Source: Melieria omissa
Taxonomy: Eukaryota > Arthropoda > Insecta > Diptera > Ulidiidae
Assembly (NCBI GenBank): GCA_963971225.1
Contig: OZ020268.1
Span: forward strand, 110,266,830-110,330,829
Direction: 5' to 3'
DNA: 64,000 bases
Under the pieces are notes generated by a model. The model searched no databases, was not told where the DNA came from, and worked only from the letters and a program-made list of their open reading frames with translations. Position numbers and translations under genes: made by a program. Positions 49,736-60,370 of the stretch are shown piece after piece; within the stretch, counting starts at the first letter, position 1, and each line of letters opens with the position of its first letter.

Positions 49736-51243
49736 CCTTCTTAGGGCGATTGGCTTGACGATGAGAGTCACCAACGGAAGTGGGCTCTTTACTTGCGCGC
49801 AAAGAGGGAGGCTCAAGCCAGGGCACGAAGGGCAGACCTTTGCCGGCGTTTCTGGACGCTCCCTACAGTTTAATAAGAATAATATTAGTCATAGACGGAC
49901 AGTTTGCGATTTGCAGAAAATCACAATATTTGTTTAGGCTTTGTACGCATTTCAGCAAAACACACCAGTTTCTGAGAAACTGCACAGACGTCAAAACCGC
50001 CAACAAACCTCCACTTTGTGTCAACAACGCCACAATTTGCACGTAAACAATGTTTTCAGCTGAAATAATTACAGCAAATCAGCGCAGCTGGTTTGAATGT
50101 AATAATTCAGTACAGGAGAAAAGAAAAACGATTCGCGTAAACACTGGAAACGCTTCGTTCAAGCAAAACACAAAAGAAAACTCACTCACTGGAGAACAGG
50201 GCACCTATTCATTGTCTACTAAATTCACTAAAGTACGTTGTCAATATGGCTTTTCAATATAACAAGGCTATATAGGGGAGAGCGGCAAAAGAAGAAAATG
50301 CTTTAAAATCGTTGGTGTAATCAAACTTTTTTAGTGTATGCTTCTGGTTTAAAAAAAAATAGTATAGCTGAATGTTCGAAGCCTGGTGTACACTAATAAA
50401 CTTCAAAGACTAGACTGAAGGTTAATATTCGCGAGGAAATCGGCGATATTACCCCAAAAATTCTTCAAAATTTTATGAAAAATGCAGAAAAAGGCGCCAA
50501 AATGTGCGTCACTGGAAATTGTGACCCTCTTCTCGATATTGTTTTCGCTCATAGATCTAATGAATTGTATTGAATCAAATAAAATGTTAACCGGAGTAAA
50601 TCGAAATTGTTGCATTTTTCACTTTTAGAGTTATCATGTGTCAAGTATAGATGGAACACCTTTTACAAATTACTGAGGGTTCACTGTGTCAAAACAAATC
50701 AACACTTACATTTTTAAAACACTCAAACACATCAGGAATACCTCGCGCTGCAGAATTATCTACCCGAGCATAGTTAACCCTCGGATGGCCAGACAAAATG
50801 GTTAAAAAAAATAAAAAAATCACAGATTCATCTCCTTTTTACGGTGTATTTTTGGGTAACTAAGTAAGTATATATGAACATAATTTGTATATATATATAT
50901 GTATACAGTACTTTTCGTTTATAACGAACCCGTTTAAAACGAACTTCCGCCTAAAACGAACCAATTTCAAAAGTACGTGTTTTATTTCTAATAAACCATG
51001 CAATTTTTTTCGCTTATAACGAACCCGTTTAAAGCGAACTTTCGGTTATAACAAACTTTTTTTTATGCAAAAGTTGTTTATTTTTCGGTTAAAACGAACC
51101 AAACAAGTGACGCTATGACCAAAAAATTAGTTTTGCATTGGTAACACTGTTTTATTTTTCCAATGTTCTTGAATCTGGGAATTACCCTAAGTTTATTGTT
51201 TGTGTGTGTGATGGGTGCAGTTGAAAATTACAAAGTTAGAAAA

Positions 51244-51901
51244 TGGACGTAGTAGCAATTGGAAACAAAGAAAGTAATAATAATAATTTGAATAATTGAT
51301 TGGCACGACAGCCCGCTTACGCGAGACTAAGGCCTAGCTTCCCGCAGCCACCCGTGTTGTGCGTGTGAATTTGTACGCGGGTGGAAGGGACCTACAGTTT
51401 TATGCCGGTTCCGAACGGCAGGTTGGGAGCTTTTTCATAGGCAATTTTTACTCTCAGAGGTTTGCCATTTCCAGCTGAGAGGACAGCCACCGAAAGAGAA
51501 AACGAGTTTCCCGTTATTTTTTTTTTAGGTGTTACTACATGCAGTATTCGAACTTGCGTCGCTCTGCATTTGACTCGCTGGACCGCGCACTAACCAACTG
51601 AGCCACGGCGGCTGCCGAAGGAAGTGCTTTTCTTTAAACGAGAAATATGCAACGCTTACAAGACGGTGTAAAACCAAAGCAATTATGCCAAGAAATGGGA
51701 CTCAGCAAGTCAACAATTGCTACAATTTGGAAAAGTAAGGACTCGGTTCTAAATAATTTTGAGCAAAACTCCTCAAATGTAAAGAAGGTCAAAATCACTT
51801 TTTTCATGAAACGCGACACTCTACAACAAATTCTTGACCACTTGGCTCATGTTGAAATGTATATAAATGAAACTAATTTTGTTACTAAGCAAACAAACTA
51901 A
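51244..51901 (+). pseudogene. pogo-type transposase N-terminal fragment
   Basis: A short MDVVAIGNK start at about 51244 is cut by the SINE. After it, QRLQDGVKPKQLCQEMGLSK and STIATIWKSKDSV form the N-terminal psq/CENP-B-type helix-turn-helix. The frame then jumps to what looks like the native C-terminus (TLQQILDHLAHVEMYI..) and stops at 51899-51901. The DDE catalytic domain is missing, and a frame change lies just before the HTH (EKYA in another frame). It cannot encode active transposase. Confidence 0.75.
51285..51613 (-). mobile_element. tRNA-derived SINE (copy 1), nested in the pogo-like element
   Basis: On the minus strand it starts gccgccgtggctcagttggt, with an A-box (TGGCTCAGTTGG) and a B-box-like AGTTCGAATAC about 45 bp further on, as in a tRNA gene. 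A non-tRNA body follows and the 3' end is an AT-rich tail with TTA triplets (complement of 51271-51290). It interrupts the transposase reading frame. No clean target duplication could be read. Confidence 0.85.
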
Positions 51902-52980
51902 AATAACTCATTTTTTTAAACTAGTTTTTATATTAAAATATCCAACATTTTTTTAAAATAAAGCAGCAAAGAGTTAATACATGCATGTGCATATACATAA
52001 ATTGGTTTGTTCAAGTATTCGCTTAAAACGAACTTTCGGTTAAAACGAACCATTTTTCCCAGTCCCTCGAAGTTCGCTTTAAGCGGAAAGTACTGTACTT
52101 ACATACGTTGTCTACCATATAAACATAATAAACTTCATCTGTCATTGCGCTTTGCCGTTGTCAAAAGCCTCACCCAGATTTCGTCTGGCCAGACCACAAA
52201 GTGCAGATGTGTAGTAGCTAATTACTGCCCATCGAAGGGTTAACATCCGGGTTGTATATAAATTACCAAAGTACATACATTTGGTGCATAAGTACATAAT
52301 GTCTTTGTAATGTACCGTGATTTCACATACAAAAATAAAAAGCTATTTAAGACAAGTACCACGACCACTTATTCCTTAGAAAGCCACAGAAATAACAGGT
52401 GTGCTTAATTCAAATATATGTAATACCTGACACCGTGTGTTCAAAAAATGCCTCTCCCCGCTATTGCCGACTGTACATGGACGCCAGCGGATGGGTGTAA
52501 TAGACACTCAGTGCCGCCGTTATTTAGCTACACATATACGCATATACATTACAACAACGCTGCCAGCGGTATCGCTGGCATCGAATTCCATTGAACACGC
52601 TTTTGATTTTTGACGACACATACACTTCAGCGAACGTGTCTTGCATATAGGATTTTCCTGTTGTGTCTGTGTTTAAAAACACAAATTTGCCAATATCGAA
52701 ATTACAAATTCGAAGCTTAATCCACGGAGTTGGATTATGTAAATGGTTGTCGATAGAACTTGCGTCGAACTTATTTAATGTGATTTGATTTCCTTTTACA
52801 AGTGTCGGTGATGCGAAACGTAATGAAGCGCAATTATGCTTTAATAAGCTAAAAATATACAAGTTAGTACATAATATATTCACCTACGCCACAACAACAA
52901 CTAATTGACAGTGTCAATAAAATAAAACAAAGCCGACATTGACGCCTGTCACCTGCTGCCGTGTCAACGTGCACCCTACA

Positions 52981-53114
52981 CAGCTCGATTACGAAATTAA
53001 GGCCTAGCTTCCTGCAACCATACATATTGTGCATGTAAATTTGTACACAAATAGAAGGGACCAGAATAGAGGCAAGCAGTCCATCGCACTAATTAGCTAA
53101 ATCACGGCGGCCGC
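52981..53114 (-). mobile_element. SINE copy 2 of the same family, internally deleted
   Basis: It aligns with copy 1 over aaggcctagcttcc(t/c)gca.cca, tttgtac and aagggacc, and again over the tRNA head (complement of ctaa..cacggcggc at 53090-53112). The central part, including the B-box region, is missing. Substitutions are frequent (often C/G to A/T), so it is older than copy 1. Confidence 0.75.
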
Positions 53115-53206
53115 TTTACACACATTGGCATAAACTCCAGCCGAGACACAGAAAGGATAACGGGCTAGTGGACATTTTCTTAACGACCCAGGAAATCGTT
53201 CCTTAA

Positions 53207-53551
53207 CCCTTCAATTCCCATGTCCAAAATAGTGAAAAAGAAAATTTTCTTTTTAAATAAAATAGCTTAGATACGTTTGGATAAGACAAAAAAATACATA
53301 AAAAATTTTTCAACTACCCTCATTTTTACATTGAAAGAAACAACACAAACTTGCACTGCTTTAATCATGCGCGAAACAAATGAATAAATTTGACAAATGA
53401 CGTTTCGCTAGTGTTGCTAGGAAAATTAAATAAACAAGTACTACTAATTGACTTTGCTATACAAGTGTTAGAATTTAAAAATAATAACCTATGTGGTAGG
53501 AAAAAAATATTAAGCATCTGTCACCTACAGGTGACACTGGGAATTGAAGAG
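53207..53551. mobile_element. 345-bp TTAA-flanked MITE
   Basis: TTAA lies at 53203-53206 and 53552-53555. Inverted ends are CCCTTCAATTCCCA and, complemented from the right, CTCTTCAATTCCCAGTGTC. An 18-bp perfect palindrome, tgtcacctacaggtgaca with a central mismatch pair, overlaps the right end at 53519-53536. TTAA plus CCC-type ends fit a piggyBac-mobilised element. No coding capacity. Confidence 0.78.
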
Positions 53552-53555
53552 TTAA

Positions 53556-56500
53556 AGGCTTGAACTCAATCAAAACTATTTTTAAACTTCACTTGGTTCG
53601 AGTAGATAAAAAAGAAATGTGGAGCAGTGCGCAGTGTATCGAATCGTCCAATACATGAAATGGTTCTTAATTAGTTTTATTAGCTACGAATGAAATGAAG
53701 AGCAATGCATGTGATGTACCAATGCCTCCGCGGGAGCACTGCACTCGCCCATAGGTTGTGCGTTTCGCTCCGAAGACGACATTAAAGCAAATGTATTACA
53801 ATTTGTACTCCATCAGCCAAACCGCACTCTTCAGTTGATTCTGTATGACATCCGATTCCAAGTGATTGTGCGGCAATGTTTGTTGGTGATTAGTCACATA
53901 ACGTTACTTTTGGCTTCAATGCTGAGTACCAATGCTGCCTCCAGACAACCGATACGGCCTCCTATTTTTAATTCGCTAGTTAGATAGTAAACGTGGAGAG
54001 ACCGTTCTGCAGTGACACGTGACAAGCTCAATTTTCTTTTACTTCCCTTCAGGAAACAAACTTTATTACCAAAAGAACACCGAAATCGTGGAAAAATTTA
54101 GTGTAGACTGTAAATATTTAGAACTGTTCATAATTTCTTTTAATATTACATACGATTAGACCTGAAAAATCGAATTTCCATGAGGAATCTGACGAGTTCA
54201 GTCGTAAACCCCTAAAACATTCAACGAAGAAATCATGAATTATCCATGTATGTTAGAGTGAATAGCGTTTTGCAATTACTAACCCATTGCACATTTCCGT
54301 TTTGAACTTATCCATCATACTCGAAATATGCGCGTTAATTGTGTTTTATCATTTGATTGCTCTCGTTTAGTACAGCGGCCAAAGTTTTCACTAATTACTT
54401 GGTGGCAATGGGCTGCAACGATGTAAATATGTGCAACAACAAAAAGTGCAATCAACAAATGCAGCAAGAGCTTGAGATAGGAACATGGAATAGTTGATGA
54501 CGAAACTGGGGCGCAGTTCTGCGGGTATTCTCAAAATTTACCTTATGTGCGTAAATAGGTTCGTATTTAGTTTGCAAGCCAACACAGCTTTAGACATTTG
54601 CATTTGCCTAGTGGAGAACAATAATAAAATAATTTCAAAGACCTACTTGTGGTCTCAATACTGACGAGAAACTGGAGCAGGAAAGTGTATAGCCGTATTA
54701 CCCCCACCATACTCCACCGCCCCTGTATTATGTATGTAAACATAACCTACTTTCCAGCGCTAGCTAAACAAAGCAGTGCAAAGCGGCCGCAGCGAAAACG
54801 GTCAATAAAATCTTTGCATCATAATCAGAAACATTGCTGACTGGAATCTCTAACTATGCGCCTGAGAGCTTTCAAATGGTGAAGCGTAATTAGCCTCAGA
54901 TTAAACGCAACAGAACCAACAAAAAGCAGTGGGCGCCCAGCAAAATAGCAATCGTTAGAGATGTCCCATTGAATATTGTTGATTTGGTGATCTCTTAGCA
55001 GGTACGAGACACACCGCACGGCTCCAATGTGATTAGATAGGAACGCGAGCAACGTCACGGTATTGCACACGGAAGACAGCAAGTATAAAGCCCTCTGATA
55101 AATTAAAAATCCTTATCAAGGTGTAGTGCGAGCTTCATGTCGAATTCGAATGTAACTTAATTTCGTTAATTACATATATCATTTTGTTGGTTTCGTGCGA
55201 ATATGAAATGCACCCGACACTATCTCATGGTGCTCAAGTCGATAACAATGAAAAATGTGCCCAAATGATTGCGCTCCAAGTAGCCCATATTGGCGCTAGT
55301 GACATGTGTGTAAGAGTGATTTTAAACCCCTTTAACCCTGAACCCTTAAACAGCCGAACAATGAGTCTTTTCTTGTTGTTTCGAAATTTGCTAGCAGTTT
55401 TTATATTTACACCGAACTTTTTTTTACACGGTCTTTTTTACACGATTTTGAAATAACGCGGGTCACCAATAAGAATAAATACACTTTTTTACACGAGTTT
55501 TTTGTTCTAGTACGAATCCCAAAATTTTTGTTATTTTAATTTTGACAGTGTCTTTCAGAAACTTATCTATGCGGCAACTCTTCTTCATGGCTTTTTTACT
55601 TTACGGGGAATACCCGATTTTTGTTATTTTTCGCATTTCGTTATTCAGTACTGTGTTGTGTGGACGTAAAAAATAATTACAATAAAGTTCTAAAAGTTAA
55701 TGTTCAAATTAAAATTTTTTTAATTTTTAGTTTAATCTAACTGTTGATAACTTTTTACTACTAAAAAAGGTAATATTGTGTTAAATTTTCGGTCAAAAAA
55801 GTTCTATAAGCAATATTATTTTACATCGTTTTTGCAGTACCCTTATTAAAAAATAATAAACGTGCACACTTGTTATCAAGTAGCCATGAATAGTTGCAAA
55901 ATTGATTTTTGTTCCTAAATTTAATTTAAATTTAATTTTCACTGTAAACTAATTTTCATTTTTTGTAATAAAAATTAATTGTTTTTGTTTTATGATTACT
56001 TATGTAATATGGATTTCATTATTACATCTTTTTCACGGTTTTTTTTTTTAAATACTTAGAGTTTTTTCATCTTACAAGACTTTTTAAATTGAGGAACATA
56101 TCTCCAAATTTACCATATATCGCATGTATTTTTTCACGACATTTTTGCATGCTTTTCTAAGGAACGTACTGTACGTGAATGTATTTACCGTGTAAAAAAG
56201 AGTTGGGTGAATTATGAATTATGTTTGTTATTATTATGTGAATACAAAAGCGGCACTACACCAGCTATCAAATCTAACCCTGTATTTTGCGTTTTATATT
56301 TTTTAGCGATTGGTAGTTTCTGTTAACGGTTGATCAAGCGTCACCTGCATGATTTAATCATAATTAAGAAATATTGATTTTATTGTGCTGCTCCTCTTTG
56401 CCCCAGCCCTGCATTTCTGCGGCAAATGCAATTACTCTCACTTGACACGATGAAGTGTTGCTTCTATTTCTGTTACTAGGGTTAGAATCGGCAACAATCA

Positions 56501-58834
56501 ATGGAAAATGCACACAGCCATGTTACATTGACTGCGTTGGCGGTTAGTCTAACATTTTCTGTTAAGCTTTGCGACCCAAGAGTGCAAGGAGGGTGAGCAG
56601 GTTAAATCGGACGATATCAATACCAAAATAATTGTGAAAATGTTGGCTGAGTATAAAGCTGTAATTTGCGTGAGCTCACTGAAAACGTAAACTCAGTATG
56701 CGAGAATTGCTTGTTGTGTGCTTCAAAACACAAACCGTTGCTAGTAAAATCGCGCTTACAGCTTTTTTTATTTCACATATGCTTTTTTACTCTTCTTTAA
56801 GTCCCCATTGTTATTCTACATACGCAACACTTGTGTGCTCGGAAATATAAGTAAACTACACAGACATCACGAGCCGACCAGGAGGCTTCCCTCCTTCCGA
56901 GGGAAAAACCAGGAAAGCGTAGATACAAAATTTTAATATCAGAAGAAGTACATTGAATAACCTGTTCTGTTCATCACAGTCATTGTATGGGAATGCTAAA
57001 CAATAACAGCGGCATTATAGCAAATAGAGTTAAATGCATTGACTCAGTGATTGCTTTTTTCTACAAGTATTCCACGCAGTTTGTTGATTAAATACGCGGT
57101 TGAAGGGGGGAGAGGTGTTGGAGTGGTTGGATTCGACCAATTTCGGCATTTCGTAGAGACGCAAGCAAAAATTATATACATTTTTACACAACGTAAACGT
57201 GTACCTATTGTGTATCTTAAACAGAACTTACTAGTGAGTAATAACAAAGAAACCGGCAGCAAAAGAAAAACCCCCCTTTTACGCGGGAAGCGTATCAAGA
57301 AAATTGTTGGTGGTGACTTTTCATAACCATGTGGCCACATAAAGCAATTGACTGACCCAACGATGGTCACTTGACATGCGTTTATGCAGTCCTGGATGCC
57401 TATACGTACCAGTTCAATATTTCTCACTCTAGAAATTCATTGAGATTAAATTAATTAAGCATTTTGAAGTTTGATTTGAATTCACTTTCTTGTATTATAA
57501 TTTTTTATATCTTGACTAGTACAGAACGAACTCGAACACGTTTTTATATGAAGACTGTTGGCATTTCGGCCGCACTTACCAAGTCAATCCGGAATCGTAC
57601 TTCGTCTTTCTTGATTCAGGCGCCGTTGGTGCCAAAGCTTGTCTCAGTATCAGCGCCGTATCGAATCTTCTATGAAACCGAAGCGCAGGCTGCTCCCGAA
57701 AACAATTATGGAATGGAAACGGGTGAATTTTAAAGTGGTACTGCTTTTGCTTGTCTGCAGCACCGTCTAACCAAAATCAATCGACTTGCAAATGCATCGG
57801 CCACTTCGACGAGAATGGCACTGACAAACGGCAACAGTAACGCAATGCTGCCTGTTTGGGTGATGAGCGCAATGCAAAACTGGTGCGGCGATGGCTGCGA
57901 GTGCAAAACGGGACAACACGTAAATCTGACCAATCAAACAAAGTGATTTATTTTTATATTAAAATTAGTGGAAACGCAGAGAAAGCTTAAAAGAATCTGG
58001 TGTTTTTATGCGAAATTTTTTTCGTGGTTTTACTCGAAAACAACGGCGCAGGGAGTTTGGCTCTATATTTTATATTTTTGCAATTCAGATGGAACTTTCG
58101 CTTAGATACTCGCACTTTTTGACCACACACGCGTACACAAGCTCAACACGCTGCGAATTGCGTTATTTCGACCGTTTTCCGCATTGTTTTATTTTATTAA
58201 ATGCAAAGGCTATGCAAATTAATTTATTGTGAAACAGCACCGAGTAGTGGTCACTCACCGCACGCACGGGTATATTCGAAACACCAACAAATTATTTACA
58301 GGCCGTTTAACTGATTTTGGCGAACGCCAATCTTACACTTAGTTGCCTGATTGACAGCAAACAATCTTGGAAAATATGCACATTAACACTCAGCTTTGTT
58401 TAGCATTTATTTGTAATTTCTGTTTCATGTTTTACCGTCAAGTTCTTACGTAGTACCTGTCTTCGTCCTACCCAAGTTGTTTCACGTTCCAGCACAAATT
58501 CCGAATGTAAGGGAAAATTCTTGATTTCTTTATCTACCTTTCGCTGAATGTCAGTAAGCGTTGCCAACTCAATGGAATCTCTAATTTCCCATTGTGTTAA
58601 TACCAATTTTACTGATTCTTGGATTGGGGAGGGGAAACAATGCCCAACAGGTTTGGTTTTGTATATATTCTATGATTGATTCAGGCTTTGGATATTTTTG
58701 GGTTTATCGCTGTATCTATCAGCACAAAAACCCACACACAGCACAACTCCTTTACAATTTTACTAAAGGCAGAACGAGGAACTGAAAATGTCCGGCAATT
58801 AAACCCTTTTAGTCCCATCAGTGTTGCAGCTTTA
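53556..58834. other. Non-coding stretch with unresolved repeats
   Basis: No host gene was recognised in about 5.3 kb. At about 55400-56220 an AT-rich block has repeated ttttttacacg(g/a) motifs at both ends, in inverse orientation (55425-55445 and 56188-56202), and a cgtactgta near 56165 like the right end of the pogo-type element, so it may be an old relative. The remaining open frames, such as 57044-57427 and 57464-57733, show no domain. Confidence 0.45.
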
Positions 58835-59336
58835 GAGCCTATTTACCAATGATAACGCACGCATGACTTTTAACGCAGGGGGAAAAGCCCTGTGACGAGT
58901 TTGTTGGCGAGAAGTGGAGAGAATTCAGCGGGGTAGGCAAACACGCACGGTCAGCGAATTCCAGGGGTTTTTTTGACATTTGCTTTGCTCTTTTTCGCAC
59001 TTTTCTTCAAATTTCAAACCGGCCGGACGCTTTGCTAACAATTATATTTATATCTTCCCTATTATTTAAATTTGAGCAGTTAATAGCTATTTCAGTGACT
59101 TCTAAAATATTTTCAATAATTTCTTCTTTGTTTAAATCCATTTTTCTTTTAATAATGAGAATATCAAAAACTACGCGAAAATGTGAATGAAAGAAGATTG
59201 GCCGCTTAAACGTCCAAAAAGCCAAGCAAAGTTGCAAGTAAAAAGTCTTCATATAAATGCATGAAGATTTACGCAGCAACTTCAAAAGAGAGTTGCAAAA
59301 AACGCAGGGGGAAAAAGCCTTCGTGTAAATAGGCTC
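58835..59336. mobile_element. PIF/Harbinger-like non-autonomous element
   Basis: The 3-bp duplication TTA flanks it (58832-58834 and 59337-59339). The 12-bp terminal inverted repeats are GAGCCTATTTAC (58835-58846 and 59325-59336). TTA duplication with G-rich-start ends containing TATTTA is characteristic of PIF/Harbinger. Inside, aacgcagggggaaaa is directly repeated near both ends. A minus-strand frame (59007-59153, MDLNKEEIIENILEVTEIA...) may be a remnant of an element protein, but I cannot identify it. Confidence 0.7.
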
Positions 59337-59478
59337 TTACAAAAGAAGAATTTAAATTTTCATAATTCTATATTATAATATTTCCCATGATATTTTAATG
59401 TTTGCTTTGTTGATGTAAGCATAGTGAAATAAACCAAGTAATTCAAGTATTTTGGCATACCAAAGCAAAAAAGTAAAC

Positions 59479-59996
59479 ATGATACAAAAAATAAAATCTT
59501 TTTTAAAATAAACACGGAATAGACCTTTCACTGTGACTGATAAATTTTCGGCGAAAGTATAAAAATGTTAATGTGAATTCAACAGCAGATAATTCATTGC
59601 AGTATTAAAAAATGTTCAATAGCTTTCCTACATTTTCACACTCATTTTTACACGCACATTTTCAAAGGAGAGCGCCAAAAAATCGTTTAGTGTCCAATGC
59701 GCAACATAGTGGCTCAGCAAGGCGAATTAATACAGGTGACCTCGTTGAATCAGCTGATTTGATTTTTTTATGGTGGAAAAGGTCTAGATTGTCAAAATGC
59801 CTGTGTAAAACAGTGACAGTTTAAAAATGAAAAAAAATCAAGCTTTGTTTTGATTAGCTGATTTTGACAATCTAAGCCCAGAAAACAAACACAAAACACA
59901 TTGAAATTTTGTTGCTGCCCTAACGCTATCACCTGTATGAAATCGCCTTGGTGGCTCAGAAGAAGCATTGGCTCTACCTTTATTTTTTGTGTCATA
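59479..59996. repeat. Dispersed repeat, copy 3, interrupted by a MITE
   Basis: Ends are ATGATACAAAAAATAAA on the left (59480) and its near-complement (ctttattttttgtgtcat, 59978-59995) on the right, so they are inverted terminal repeats. The interior matches copy 1 (12439-12620). Removing the MITE at 59718-59950 together with one duplicated 9-mer restores collinearity with copy 1 across gtggctcagaagaagcattgg. Confidence 0.65.
59718..59950. mobile_element. 233-bp MITE with 9-bp target duplication
   Basis: The direct repeat gtggctcag lies at 59709-59717 and 59951-59959. Inverted ends are CAAGGCGA(A/T)TT(A/C)ATACAGGTGA. A second inverted pair, gattgtcaaaat, lies at 59787-59798 and 59862-59873. 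The empty site can be seen in repeat copy 1 (around 12570). The 8-9 bp duplication is compatible with hAT or P-type elements; no coding sequence. Confidence 0.85.
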
Positions 59997-60370
59997 TAAG
60001 TTAACATATGTATGGCGAAGCTTAACCCGTCAAATCTTAATAAAAGTCAAATTAGATAAAAATTTAATTTTTGTTTTATATTTGCGCTGCACAAAAGTGC
60101 AAAATGTCTTTTTTATGTTATGGTGCCGGGTCTTTGTAGTTATGTAAGTATAGAAAGTAATGTATACATTGTTTCATGCCTGATTAGTTGCATATGATAT
60201 GCAGCGTTATTTATTTATATGTGAATTGAAAATAATTTTTTTACGGATAGGGTGGAATGTTTGGACTTAGAACTCTGGCAGCACTGGCCGACACACATGT
60301 TGGTTATTTAGCTACAACCGCACCTGTTTGTTTTTATTTTGATATCGCTAATTTTGATTTCGCTATCAAT
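59997..60370. promoter_or_regulatory. TARBP1 upstream region
   Basis: Short AT-rich leader between the repeat and the TARBP1 start. An in-frame upstream ATG at 60257 would add 38 residues of unremarkable sequence. No promoter motif is assigned. Confidence 0.4.

Larger units (their letters stand above)
50906..52095 (+). mobile_element. pogo/Tigger-type element, internally deleted, with nested SINE
   Basis: TA duplication at 50904-50905 and 52096-52097. Inverted termini start CAGTACTTT(T/C)CG followed by repeated (a/g)acgaac blocks: ataacgaacc, aaaacgaac and similar recur at 50922-51060 and, in direct and inverted form, at 52020-52085. The TA target, the CAGT start and a CENP-B/pogo-type HTH reading frame all fit this Tc1-mariner branch. 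Removing the SINE leaves under 0.9 kb, so most of the transposase is deleted. Confidence 0.85.
50778..52239. mobile_element. TTAA-flanked piggyBac-like MITE, split by a nested pogo-like element
   Basis: TTAA lies at 50774-50777 and 52240-52243. Terminal inverted repeats are CCCTCGGATGGCCAG and, complemented from the right end, CCCTTCGATGGGCAG. Its own sequence is only 50778-50905 and about 52098-52239, the rest being the nested insertion. A palindrome, GTCTGGCCAGAC, lies at 52183-52194. No coding capacity remains. Confidence 0.75.

Noticed and set aside
51546..51612. Candidate tRNA gene on the minus strand
   Set aside because: A- and B-boxes are present but the anticodon arm and acceptor stem do not fold as a tRNA and the sequence continues into a SINE body.
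55400..56220. Block with inverse ttttttacacgg motifs as a defined transposon
   Set aside because: Ends, target duplication and coding remnants could not be established, so it is listed only as an unresolved repeat within a non-coding stretch.
60257..60370. Upstream in-frame ATG of TARBP1
   Set aside because: It would add 38 residues without family likeness; the downstream ATG has better context, but the upstream one cannot be excluded.
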